Shown piece by piece: positions 7,701 through 15,718 of a stretch of 64,000 nucleotides of DNA. A model generated the notes under the pieces. That model worked only from the letters and a program-made list of their open reading frames with translations, had not been told where the DNA came from and made no database searches. This stretch comes from Nocardioides lianchengensis (GTDB taxonomy: Bacteria; Actinomycetota; Actinomycetes; Propionibacteriales; Nocardioidaceae). A program made the translations under genes and the position numbers. The stretch covers positions 33,074-97,073 of the forward strand of contig NZ_FMZM01000013.1 of the NCBI RefSeq assembly GCF_900101465.1. Reading direction: 5' to 3'. Numbering within the stretch: position 1 is the stretch's first letter; every line of letters starts with the position of its first letter.

Positions 7701-9410
7701 TCAGATCCAGCGCGCGAACCAGATCCGGTCGAGCCACTCGCCGTGGGTGAGCAGGCCGTTGGTGAAGATCGGCCAGAACCACGCGAAGTTCAGCAGGGTC
7801 AGCACGACGAACGACCCCGACACCACGACCCCGACGGTACGACGACGCGTCGGCACCCGGTCCGGTCCGATCAGCCGGCCCATGGTCAGGGTCAGCGCGA
7901 GGACGACGAACGGCAGCGTCACCACCGCGTAGAACAGGAAGATCGGGCGGTCGTCGTACAGCAGCCAGGGCAGCCAGGTCGACGCCGTACCGACGACGGC
8001 GACGCCGAAACGCCAGTCCCGTCCGCCCACCCAGGCGACGACCGCGAACAGCAGGGCGACGATGCCGCCCCACCAGATGGTGGGGGTGCCGAGGAGCAGC
8101 ACCTGGCGCAGGCAGTCGCTGCCCGCGGGCGCGTCGCAGCCGCGGGTGCCGGGCTGGATGCCGGTGTCGGCGGCCACCCCGACCGGGCGGTTGAGGAGCA
8201 GCCAGCCGGACGGCTTCGAGGCGTACTGGTGACTGCTGCAGTTCAGGAAGTGGGTGTGGAAGGTGAACACGTCCTGGTGGTAGTTCCACAGCGAGTGCAG
8301 GGACTGACGGACCTCCCCGAGACCGCCGGCGTCCGGCTCGGTGGCCGTCGGCCACTGGTCGTCGTTCTTCTCGTCGACCACGAGGTCGCCGTCGGCGCAG
8401 TGGCCGCTCACGAAGGTCGTGTACTGGGTCTGCGACAGGTGCTCCTCGTACTGGTCGGCGTGCACCAGCCAGCCGGTCCAGGTCGCGACGTACACGACCA
8501 GGCCGACGCCGACGAGGTAGCCGAACGCCGGCAGCCCGTCCACGACGGCCGAGCGCAGCACCGCCCACCGCACCCCGAAGGTACGACGGGCGCCGGCGCT
8601 CCAGAGCCAGGCCAGCAGGCCGAACGCGGCCAGCGGGTAGAGAGCGGTCCACTTGGTGCCGATCGCCAGCCCGAAGCAGACGCCGCCGGCGAGCAGCCAC
8701 GGCCGCCACAGCACCGCGCGCACCGGCCCCCAGCCGTCGGTGACCGGCGCCGTCAGCTCGCGAGCCAGCCGCGCCCGGAACCAGTCGCGGTCGTTGACCA
8801 GGCAGGTGACCGCCATCAGCGTGAAGAGCGCCAGGAAGATGTCGAGCAGGGCCAGCCGGGAGAGCACGAACTGCAGCCCGTCGAGGCTGAGCAGCAGCCC
8901 GGCCGTGCAGCCGAGCAGGGTGGAGCCGGTCATCCGACGCACCAGGCGGCACATCACCAGCACCATCAGCGCACCGGCGACGGCCGCGGAGACCCGCCAG
9001 CCGAAGGGGTCCATGCCGAAGGCCTTCTCGCCGAGGGCGATCAGCCACTTGCCGACCTCGGGGTGCACGACCATCGACGGGTCGTCCTTCCACTGGCCGC
9101 CCGTCTGCCCCGCGAGGATCTGCTCGTTGGCGTCCTCGACGTACGACCGGACGTAGCCGTGGTGCAGCAGCGACCAGGCGTCCTTGGCGTAGTAGGTCTC
9201 GTCGAACTCGAACTCCTTCGGGGACCCGAGGCGCCACAGCCGCAGGAAGAGCGCCAGCAGCGCGATCCCGATGCTCGCCGTCCACCCGATCAGCGGGTCC
9301 TCGCCGCGCACCCGCCCCGTCGCCCGCTGCCAGGCGGTGGGAACGACGAGACCGGTCACCTCGCCCGCGGCACCGCGCTCGCGCGCAGGGGTCGGGGCGG
9401 ACGTCGGCAC
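7701..9410 (-). CDS. pmt: Polyprenyl-phosphate-mannose protein mannosyltransferase (GT39)
   Basis: The 569-residue polytopic membrane enzyme transfers mannose from polyprenyl-phosphate-mannose to exported proteins at the outer face of the membrane. The first extracytoplasmic loop carries the family DE motif (EFDETYYAKDAWSLL) and then VHPEVGKWLIALGE; about ten or more hydrophobic helices follow. M. tuberculosis Rv1002c has the same position, divergent from rsmI. The GTG at 9408-9410 is chosen because TAGAGT (9418-9423) ends 7 nt before it; the frame continues upstream only through a palindromic repeat. Substrates probably include Sec- or Tat-exported proteins. Confidence 0.92.
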   Translation of the reverse strand: MPTSAPTPARERGAAGEVTGLVVPTAWQRATGRVRGEDPLIGWTASIGIALLALFLRLWRLGSPKEFEFDETYYAKDAWSLLHHGYVRSYVEDANEQILAGQTGGQWKDDPSMVVHPEVGKWLIALGEKAFGMDPFGWRVSAAVAGALMVLVMCRLVRRMTGSTLLGCTAGLLLSLDGLQFVLSRLALLDIFLALFTLMAVTCLVNDRDWFRARLARELTAPVTDGWGPVRAVLWRPWLLAGGVCFGLAIGTKWTALYPLAAFGLLAWLWSAGARRTFGVRWAVLRSAVVDGLPAFGYLVGVGLVVYVATWTGWLVHADQYEEHLSQTQYTTFVSGHCADGDLVVDEKNDDQWPTATEPDAGGLGEVRQSLHSLWNYHQDVFTFHTHFLNCSSHQYASKPSGWLLLNRPVGVAADTGIQPGTRGCDAPAGSDCLRQVLLLGTPTIWWGGIVALLFAVVAWVGGRDWRFGVAVVGTASTWLPWLLYDDRPIFLFYAVVTLPFVVLALTLTMGRLIGPDRVPTRRRTVGVVVSGSFVVLTLLNFAWFWPIFTNGLLTHGEWLDRIWFARWI

Positions 9411-9417
9411 GGCGGGA

Positions 9418-9423
9418 ACTCTA
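9418..9423 (-). promoter_or_regulatory. -10 box of leaderless pmt
   Basis: TAGAGT on the minus strand lies 7 nt before the GTG start. A palindromic repeat begins about 20 bp further upstream, at or next to the -35 region, so the repeat may influence this promoter. Confidence 0.5.
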
Positions 9424-9441
9424 CGCAGCGCCCCGGTCACC

Positions 9442-9564
9442 GGTGGTTGAGGAGGTCGCGCAGCGACCGTCTCGAAACCCGGTGAGCCGCTCGACCGCCT
9501 GGACGTCGGGCCGACCGACGGCTCACCAGGTTTCGAGACGGGACTTGGTCCCTCCTCCACCACC
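9442..9564. repeat. Intergenic palindromic repeat, family A, copy 1
   Basis: The outer arms GGTGGTTGAGGAGG (9442-9455) and CCTCCTCCACCACC (9551-9564) pair with one mismatch. Inside are a small hairpin GGTCGC-GCA-GCGACC (9454-9468), the arms CCGTCTCGAAACC and GGTTTCGAGACGG, the pair GGTGAGCCG/CGGCTCACC, and GGGAC-TTG-GTCCC. A second copy of the same design lies at 38566-38683. It separates the divergent pmt and rsmI genes. Confidence 0.85.
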
Positions 9565-9609
9565 GAGGCCTCACCACCGGGTGGATCGCGGCCTGACATG
9601 ATCGGGCCC

Positions 9610-10443
9610 ATGACCGGCGTCCTGGTGCTCGCGGCGACGCCGATCGGACGGGTGGCCGACGCACCGCCCCGGCTGGCCGAGGAGCTCGCGACGGCCGACG
9701 TGGTCGCGGCCGAGGACACCCGACGCCTCAAGCGGCTGACCACCGACCTCGGAGTCACCGTCTCCGGGCGGGTGGTGTCGTACTTCGAGGGCAACGAGTC
9801 GGCGCGCACCCCGGTGCTGCTGGAGGCGCTGCTGGCCGGCGAGCGGGTGCTGCTCGTGACCGACGCCGGGATGCCGAGCGTGTCGGACCCGGGCTACCGG
9901 CTGGTCGCCGCCGCGGTCGAGCACGACGTCCTCGTCACCGCCGTCCCCGGGCCGAGCGCCGTGCTGACCGCGCTGGCCGTGAGCGGCCTGCCGGTCGACC
10001 GGTTCTGCTTCGAGGGCTTCCTGCCGCGCAAGGCGGGGGAGCGGTCGCGGCGGCTGCAGGCGCTGGCCCGCGAGGAGCGCACCATGGTCTTCTTCGAGGC
10101 TCCGCACCGCACCGAGACGGCCCTGGAGGCGATGGCGTCGGCGTTCGGCGACGACCGGCCCGCCGCGGTCTGCCGCGAGCTGACCAAGACCCACGAGGAG
10201 GTACAGCGCGGCCCGCTCGCCGAGCTCGTGTCGTGGGCTGCCGAGGGGGTACGGGGCGAGGTGACCATCGTCGTCGCGGGAGCGGTCCCCGGCGCCGACA
10301 TCGCCACCGACCCGGACGGTCTGCGGTCTGCGGTGGCCGAGCGCGAGGAGGACGGCATGACCCGCAAGGAGGCGATCGCGGAGGTGGCCCGGCTGGCCGG
10401 CGTCCCGAAGCGCGAGGTCTACGACCTGGTCCACAAGTCATGA
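9610..10443 (+). CDS. rsmI: 16S rRNA (cytidine-1402-2'-O)-methyltransferase
   Basis: The 277-residue product methylates the ribose of C1402 in the decoding centre of 16S rRNA. It has the tetrapyrrole methylase fold: LVLAATPIG at the N-terminus, AAEDTRRLKRL, the loop DAGMPSVSDPGYRLV and the SAM-binding VPGPSAVLTAL. The ATG at 9610 is preferred over the in-frame ATG at 9598 because the family begins with this sequence and CATGAT (9597-9602) then stands 7 nt before it as a -10 box. Its stop overlaps the start of the hydrolase gene by 4 nt (ATGA). Position and orientation correspond to M. tuberculosis Rv1003. Confidence 0.93.
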   Translation: MTGVLVLAATPIGRVADAPPRLAEELATADVVAAEDTRRLKRLTTDLGVTVSGRVVSYFEGNESARTPVLLEALLAGERVLLVTDAGMPSVSDPGYRLVAAAVEHDVLVTAVPGPSAVLTALAVSGLPVDRFCFEGFLPRKAGERSRRLQALAREERTMVFFEAPHRTETALEAMASAFGDDRPAAVCRELTKTHEEVQRGPLAELVSWAAEGVRGEVTIVVAGAVPGADIATDPDGLRSAVAEREEDGMTRKEAIAEVARLAGVPKREVYDLVHKS

Positions 10444-11279
10444 CCCGGCTGACGACGTACGCCCGCGGGCCGCTGTTCTTCGACGTCACCGACACCGGGC
10501 CCGAGGACGGTACGCCAGTCGTGCTGCTGCACGGCTTCCCCGAGCGGGCGTCCTGCTGGCGCGAGGTGGCGCCGCTCCTGCACGCGCAGGGCCTCCGCAC
10601 CTACGCGCCCGACCAGCGCGGCTACTCCCCGGGGGCGCGGCCGCGCGGGCGCTCGTCGTACGTCGTCAGCGAGCTGGTGGCCGACGTCGTCGCGCTGATC
10701 GAGGCCATCGGGGGTCCGGTCCACCTGGTCGGTCACGACTGGGGCGCCAACGTGGGCTGGTCGGTCGCGGCCCGCCACCCCGAGCTGGTGCGCAGCTGGA
10801 CGGCTGTCTCGGTCCCGCACCCGGCCGCCTTCGTGAAGGCGATGAAGACCACCCGGCAGGGACTGCACAGCTGGTACATGGGCCTCTTCCAGGTCCCGTT
10901 GGTGGTCGAGGGCCTGGCCCGCTGGGCCGGCGGCCCGGTCGACCAGGGCCTCCGCCGCACCGGCATGTCGCGCGACGAGGTGGCCCGCTTCCGCACCGAG
11001 ATCGTCGAGCACGGCGCGCTGCCCGGCGCCCTCGGCTGGTACCGCGCCCTCCCGCTCAGCCGCGGTCGCGGCATGGGCGGCCGGGTCCGGGTGCCCACCA
11101 CCCTCGTGTGGAGCACCGGCGACTCCGCCATCGTCCGCCCCGGCGTCGACTGGTGCGAGCAGTACGTCGACGCGCCGTACGAGCTGGTCGTCCTCGAGGA
11201 CGTCAGCCACTGGATCCCCACACACGCGCCGGAGCCCCTCGCCGACGCGATCCTCGCCCGGATCGCCTCGGTCGCCTGA
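10440..11279 (+). CDS. Alpha/beta hydrolase, epoxide-hydrolase-like
   Basis: The 279-residue alpha/beta hydrolase has the oxyanion motif HGFPE at residues 31-35, an aspartate nucleophile (Asp100 in GHDWG) rather than serine, a likely acid in STGDSAIV and the catalytic His in VSHWIP near the C-terminus. The aspartate elbow followed by Trp is typical of epoxide hydrolases and haloalkane dehalogenases. The gene is coupled to rsmI by an ATGA overlap. In the M. tuberculosis order the gene for methionyl-tRNA synthetase lies in this region; it is absent here. The substrate is unknown. Confidence 0.82.
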   Translation: MTRLTTYARGPLFFDVTDTGPEDGTPVVLLHGFPERASCWREVAPLLHAQGLRTYAPDQRGYSPGARPRGRSSYVVSELVADVVALIEAIGGPVHLVGHDWGANVGWSVAARHPELVRSWTAVSVPHPAAFVKAMKTTRQGLHSWYMGLFQVPLVVEGLARWAGGPVDQGLRRTGMSRDEVARFRTEIVEHGALPGALGWYRALPLSRGRGMGGRVRVPTTLVWSTGDSAIVRPGVDWCEQYVDAPYELVVLEDVSHWIPTHAPEPLADAILARIASVA

Positions 11280-11282
11280 CGC

Positions 11283-11467
11283 TGGTCGAGGTGTGCGGAG
11301 CGTCCAGCGACGGGTCGCTCCCGCGGGTTGAGGTGTGAGGAGCGCTAGCGACGAGCCTCGAAACCCGGTGAGCCGAGCGTCGGGCTCGATCGAGGACGAG
11401 TGTGGGCAAGACGGGTCTCGAGGCTCGCTTCGCTCGCACCTCAACCAGCGTTGCGGGCTCAACCAAC
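11283..11467. repeat. Intergenic palindromic repeat, family B
   Basis: Two near-identical half units (11284-11311 and 11326-11353, starting GGTCGAGGTGTGCGG and GGTTGAGGTGTGAGG) are followed by the inverted arm GCTCGCACCTCAACC (11432-11446). The inner arms CCTCGAAACCCGGTGAGCC and GGTCTCGAGGCTCG resemble family A. The element lies between two convergent genes and may also act as a terminator. Confidence 0.75.
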
Positions 11468-11493
11468 GGGGGCCACGACCACCCACGGTGCCG

Positions 11494-13419
11494 TCACGGG
11501 ATCTCGGCGGTCTCGCTGATCGTGGTCGAGTTGTCGCCGAAGTCGGTGACGGTCAGGTCCAGCTGCACGACGCTGCCGGGGTCGAGCGGCTCCAGGTCGT
11601 AGGTCAGGTTCTCCAGGTCGGCGTAGAGGCCGGAGTCGGAGCTGGCCGCCCACTCCTGGGTGCCGTCGGCGGCGACGGTGAGGGTCTCCGGGACGATGAT
11701 GCCCTCCGGGTCGGCGGTGAGCTCGCCGTACCCGCCGCTGTCGGGGTCGAAGACGTAGTACTGCTCGCTGACGATGTCGCCGCTCTCCGCGTCGAGGACC
11801 AGCGAGAGCAGGACGTCCTGGTAGGTCTCGCCGTCCACGTCGCCGGGGGCGTAGTAGGCCATCGGCACGTCCATGCTGATCACCTCGTCGCCCTCCTGGT
11901 AGCCCAGTGCCAGATACGCGTACGACGAGTCCTCGCCGTCGCTGACCGTCAGCGCCGTCATGTCGTAGTAGCCGGCCGCCACGGGCGCGCCGTCCTCGCC
12001 GATGACCGCGTCCTGCTCGCCGAGGTAGGTGAGCGTGCCGTCCTCGCCGACGACGGCGTAGCTCATCGACGCCCCGGTCAGGTTGCCCTCGCCGACCTCG
12101 TCGTAGACGCCGGTGATCGAGAAGCCCTCGCCGTCGTACTCGATCTCGGCGCCGCTCTCCGGGTCGACGAACGCCGCCTGCTCCTCCGCCGGGATGGCCG
12201 CGCCGGCGTCGTAGTAGGAGACCAGGAAGTCGACCCACGAGGCGGCGCTGGAGACGTCGCCGTACGCGCCGTTCGAGAGCTCCTGGGTCGGCGGGAAGTA
12301 GATCGAGAGGCCGGTCGCCCCCTGGGTGGCCTGGCCGGTCACCGAGTCGACGACGGCGTCGTTGATCGCCCGCACCAGCGTGTCGGCCTGGTCGGAGACG
12401 TCGAGCGCCTCGACCCCGATCGTGGCGGCCAGCATGCCGAGGTCCTTCATCTGGCTGTCCTCCTCCGGGTTGGGGCTGCGGGCGAAGCCGAGGGCGGACT
12501 CGCCGGCCCGGCCCACGGCCGGGGCGACGGTCGCGGCGCGCTCGGCCAGCGCCCCGCTGAAGTCGCCGAGCGCCTCGTCGACGGCGGCCATCCGGGTGAG
12601 GTCGATCATCGCGAGGGTGATCGAGTCGTCGGTGCCGGACTCGACGGCCTGCGCCTCGAAGCCGTCGATGATCGCGGCCCCGAGCTCGTCGGCCGTCGCG
12701 GCCTCGTCGTCGGCGAGCACCTGCAACGCGCGGTAGTCCCAGCCGTGGCCGGGCTCCAGCTCCTGCGAGGCGACCAGCCGGTCGGCGAGCGGGGCGACCG
12801 CGCTCGCGACCTCGTAGCTGCCCATCAGACAGGCGTCGAACCCGAGCAGGTCCAGCTTGTCGACGCCGGCCTCCTCCAGGCCCGCCGAGACGCCCTCGAC
12901 GATCTGGGCGAGGTCGAGCACGTCGTCGTCGGAGCCCTCGTCGGGGCCGACGCCCGGCCAGGAGGCGCCGTGGTCGGAGATGATGAGCGCATAGTGGCCC
13001 GCCGGGTGGTCGGCGATGCCCTGGGCCACGAAGGACGCCAGCACCTCCGGATCGGCGGAGTTCACGTCGCCGAGGTCGTCGACCAGCTCGGCCGAGCCGG
13101 GGTTGATGTCGAGCACCCGCGCGCCGACCCAGCTGCCCTGGTCGAGCAGCTCGTCGTCGCCGTACTCCGCGGAGCGGTCCATGAACTCGCGAACCTGCAG
13201 CGCACCGGTGGTGCCGACCTCGCCGAGCTCGTTGACGTCGCTCACCATGAACGGCTCGAGGTTGGTGTCGGCCATCGAGTAGTGCAGGACGGTCCACCCG
13301 CCCCCGGCGTCGGGCTCACCCGGCTCGTCGGGATCAGCGCTGCTGGAGCAGCCGGCCAGGAGCAGGGCCAGCGCGCCGAGCGCTGCGGTGGTCGTACGAC
13401 GGGTGGTCACAGTCGTCAT
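11494..13419 (-). CDS. Clostripain-family (C11) cysteine peptidase-like lipoprotein
   Basis: The 641-residue protein begins with a lipoprotein signal peptide; the lipobox LLAGC puts the lipidated cysteine at residue 24. The peptidase domain follows, with the C11 dyad visible as His150 (ISDHGASW) and Cys197 (GFDACLMG), which is the caspase-like fold of clan CD. Beyond about residue 420 lies an acidic, beta-rich C-terminal region of unknown function. Clostripain homologues cleave after arginine or lysine; the specificity here is unknown. The ATG at 13417-13419 was chosen because the signal peptide follows it directly. The gene stands alone, divergent from tatD. Confidence 0.82.
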   Translation of the reverse strand: MTTVTTRRTTTAALGALALLLAGCSSSADPDEPGEPDAGGGWTVLHYSMADTNLEPFMVSDVNELGEVGTTGALQVREFMDRSAEYGDDELLDQGSWVGARVLDINPGSAELVDDLGDVNSADPEVLASFVAQGIADHPAGHYALIISDHGASWPGVGPDEGSDDDVLDLAQIVEGVSAGLEEAGVDKLDLLGFDACLMGSYEVASAVAPLADRLVASQELEPGHGWDYRALQVLADDEAATADELGAAIIDGFEAQAVESGTDDSITLAMIDLTRMAAVDEALGDFSGALAERAATVAPAVGRAGESALGFARSPNPEEDSQMKDLGMLAATIGVEALDVSDQADTLVRAINDAVVDSVTGQATQGATGLSIYFPPTQELSNGAYGDVSSAASWVDFLVSYYDAGAAIPAEEQAAFVDPESGAEIEYDGEGFSITGVYDEVGEGNLTGASMSYAVVGEDGTLTYLGEQDAVIGEDGAPVAAGYYDMTALTVSDGEDSSYAYLALGYQEGDEVISMDVPMAYYAPGDVDGETYQDVLLSLVLDAESGDIVSEQYYVFDPDSGGYGELTADPEGIIVPETLTVAADGTQEWAASSDSGLYADLENLTYDLEPLDPGSVVQLDLTVTDFGDNSTTISETAEIP

Positions 13420-13484
13420 GGTCGGCACCGGCGGCCCGCGGGGGAGCCGAACCCCGGGAACGGCGTCCACTGGTCTGGTCCTGG

Positions 13485-13490
13485 CACGAT
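13485..13490 (+). promoter_or_regulatory. -10 box of leaderless tatD
   Basis: CACGAT ends 6 nt before the GTG start codon of tatD. No ribosome binding site is present, which supports a leaderless mRNA. Confidence 0.42.
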
Positions 13491-13496
13491 CGTCCG

Positions 13497-14336
13497 GTGA
13501 GCACCCTGGCCGACCGTCCGCCCGTTCCCGAGCCGCTCCCGCTGCCGGTGGTCGACAACCACTGCCACCTCGACATCACCCGGCACGGGGACGACGACCC
13601 GCTCGCGGTCCCGGAGGCGCTGGCCCTGGCCGCGTCGGTCGGCGTGACCCGGATCGTGCAGATCGGCTGCGACCTGCCGGGCGCCCGCTGGGCCGTCGAG
13701 GCCGCGGCGTCGTACGACGCACTGGTGGCCGGGGTCGCCCTGCACCCCAACGAGGCGCCCCGCCTGCCGGACCTCGACGCCGCGATGGCCGAGATCGAGC
13801 AGCTCGCCGGTGCGCACGACAAGGTCCGCGCGGTCGGCGAGACCGGCCTCGACCACTTCCGCACCGGTGAGGACGGCCGCGCGGTCCAGGTGGAGTCGTT
13901 CCGCCGGCACATCGATCTGGCCAAGCGGCTCGACAAGACGCTGGTCATCCACGACCGGGACGCCCACGACGAGGTGCTCCGCGTGCTCGACGAGGAGGGG
14001 GCGCCCGAGCGCTGGGTGATGCACTGCTTCTCCGGCGACGCCGCCTTCGCGCGGGCCTGCCTGGACCGCGGCGCGCACCTCAGCTTCGCCGGCACGGTCA
14101 CCTTCAAGAACGCCCAGCCGCTGCGCGACGCCCTGGTCGTGGCGCCGCTCGACCGGATCCTGGTGGAGACCGACGCGCCGTACCTCACCCCGTCGCCGCA
14201 CCGCGGTCGGAGCAACGCGTCGTACCTCGTCCCGCTGACGGTGCGGGCGATGGCGGAGGTCCGCGGCGACGACCTGGAGACCCTCTGCGCGGCTCTCGAC
14301 GGCAACACGGAACGGGCCTTCGGCGGCGCCTGGTGA
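13497..14336 (+). CDS. tatD: TatD-family metal-dependent hydrolase
   Basis: The 279-residue TIM-barrel metallohydrolase shows all expected metal ligands: HCHLD near the N-terminus (HxH), GETGLD, VIHDRDAHDE, MHCFSGD and ETDAPYL. TatD proteins are DNases or related phosphohydrolases with 3'-5' exonuclease activity. The gene lies just upstream of rpfB and rsmA, as Rv1008 does in M. tuberculosis. The N-terminus carries about 20 extra proline-rich residues before the barrel, so the GTG at 13497 depends on the -10 box spacing; no better start lies inside. Confidence 0.92.
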   Translation: MSTLADRPPVPEPLPLPVVDNHCHLDITRHGDDDPLAVPEALALAASVGVTRIVQIGCDLPGARWAVEAAASYDALVAGVALHPNEAPRLPDLDAAMAEIEQLAGAHDKVRAVGETGLDHFRTGEDGRAVQVESFRRHIDLAKRLDKTLVIHDRDAHDEVLRVLDEEGAPERWVMHCFSGDAAFARACLDRGAHLSFAGTVTFKNAQPLRDALVVAPLDRILVETDAPYLTPSPHRGRSNASYLVPLTVRAMAEVRGDDLETLCAALDGNTERAFGGAW

Positions 14337-14517
14337 CACCGGTGGAACTACGTGTCGCTGCCCACAAGGGTCGGTGCGGGTTTGATTTCCGCACCGGTTC
14401 ACTGTTGTTCTGGACGTCGAGAAAGCCGGGATCGGGACGATCTGACCTGCGCACCAGGGCCCGATCCAGGGTCCGTGCCGCCGCCCGAGGCCCGGGGAGC
14501 ACGACCATCGGAGAAGT
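14337..14517 (+). other. tatD-rpfB intergenic region with hairpin
   Basis: The 181 nt hold a perfect 8-bp stem CGGTGCGG/CCGCACCG around a 9-nt loop (14372-14396), 35 nt after the tatD stop, which may end tatD transcripts. The rest must contain the rpfB promoter and leader, but no convincing -10/-35 pair or riboswitch was recognised. GAGAAG just before the GTG is the likely ribosome binding site. Confidence 0.4.
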
Positions 14518-15687
14518 GTGGCTTCCACGCCTGACCACCCCAGCACCGTCCAGCGCCTGCGCTCCGCGCTCGCCCGCCTGACCCGCAGCAGGACCGCCCT
14601 CGTGGCGCTGTCCTCCGTCGTGGTCCTCGCGGTCGCGGGCAGTGCGCTCGGCTACCGGGCGCTCAGCACCACCGTCGTCGTGAGCGTCGACGGGAAGGAC
14701 CGCGAGGTCCGGGCCATGGGCGGCACCGTCGAGGACGTGCTGGAGTCCGAGGGCATCGAGGTCGGCAGCCACGACCTGGTCGCGCCCGGCCTCGACGAGC
14801 AGGTCGCCGACGGCAGCCGGATCAACGTCAAGTACGGTCGGCCGCTGTCGCTCACCGTCGACGGCGAGGAGCAGACCCACTGGGTCACCTCCACCGACGT
14901 GGACGACGCGCTCGGCGAGCTCGGCCAGTCGTACGGCGACGCCCGCCTCTCCAGCAGTCGCAGCGCGACCATCGGCCGCGGCGGGCTCGACCTCGAGGTC
15001 GTCACGCCCAAGACCGTCGAGGTGAAGATCGCGGGCCGCAAGGCGCGCCAGCGCACCGTCCTCGCCCTGACCGTCGAGGAGGCGCTCCAGCAGCTCGGCG
15101 TCGAGGTCGACCGCCACGACCGCACCCGGCCCGCCCTCGACCACGAGCTCCAGGACGGCGACACGCTGGTCTTCACGGACATCCGCGTCGCGTCCAAGAA
15201 GGTCCGCGCCGAGGCGCTGCCGTTCGACACGGTCGAGCGCGAGGACGACGAGGCCTACGAGGGCGACGAGACCGTCGTCCGCGAGGGCCGCGAGGGCGCT
15301 CGCGACGTCGTCTACCGGCTGGTCTACCGCAACGGCGAGCTCACCGCCCGCAAGGTGCTGCGCCAGCGGGTGCTCCGCGACCCCGTCGACGAGGTCGTCG
15401 AGATCGGCACCAAGGAGCAGCCGGCCCCCGACTTCTCGGGTGGCGGCACGGTCTGGGACCGGCTCGCCCAGTGCGAGTCCGGCGGCAACTGGGCCATCAA
15501 CACCGGCAACGGCTACTACGGCGGCCTGCAGTTCAACCTCGGCACCTGGCAGTCGTACGGCGGCAGCGGGCTGCCCAGCGAGAACAGCCGCGAGGCCCAG
15601 ATCGCCATCGCGACCAAGGTCCGCGACGCCGCCGGCGGCTACGGCGCCTGGCCCGGCTGCGCGGCCAAGCTGGGCCTGCCGCGATGA
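14518..15687 (+). CDS. rpfB: Resuscitation-promoting factor, RpfB type
   Basis: The 389-residue cell-wall lytic transglycosylase promotes regrowth of dormant cells. A membrane anchor (about residues 20-48) is followed by three DUF348 repeats (starting VVVSVDGKDREVR, LSLTVDGEEQTHW and VEVKIAGRKARQR), a G5 domain (about 225-300) and the C-terminal Rpf domain (about 312-389). The Rpf domain shows CESGGNWAINTGNGYYGG with the catalytic glutamate in CESGG and two further cysteine/tryptophan signatures (YGAWPGCAAKLG). Order and neighbours equal Rv1009. A GTG start is taken because GAGAAG precedes it. Confidence 0.95.
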   Translation: MASTPDHPSTVQRLRSALARLTRSRTALVALSSVVVLAVAGSALGYRALSTTVVVSVDGKDREVRAMGGTVEDVLESEGIEVGSHDLVAPGLDEQVADGSRINVKYGRPLSLTVDGEEQTHWVTSTDVDDALGELGQSYGDARLSSSRSATIGRGGLDLEVVTPKTVEVKIAGRKARQRTVLALTVEEALQQLGVEVDRHDRTRPALDHELQDGDTLVFTDIRVASKKVRAEALPFDTVEREDDEAYEGDETVVREGREGARDVVYRLVYRNGELTARKVLRQRVLRDPVDEVVEIGTKEQPAPDFSGGGTVWDRLAQCESGGNWAINTGNGYYGGLQFNLGTWQSYGGSGLPSENSREAQIAIATKVRDAAGGYGAWPGCAAKLGLPR

Positions 15688-15705
15688 GGCTCGCGCCCTG
15701 ACCAC

Positions 15706-15711
15706 TAGCCT
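15706..15711 (+). promoter_or_regulatory. -10 box of leaderless rsmA
   Basis: TAGCCT lies 7 nt before the ATG of rsmA and 18 nt after the rpfB stop, so rsmA can be transcribed without rpfB. Confidence 0.5.
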
Positions 15712-15718
15712 TCAGAGC

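Noticed and set aside
9424..9597. Longer N-terminus of the mannosyltransferase reaching 9809
   Set aside because: The extension would translate the palindromic repeat and overlap rsmI; the -10 box spacing supports the GTG at 9410.
14337..14517. Cyclic-di-AMP (ydaO-type) riboswitch before rpfB
   Set aside because: Such riboswitches precede rpf genes in other actinobacteria, but the conserved core was not recognised in these 181 nt.
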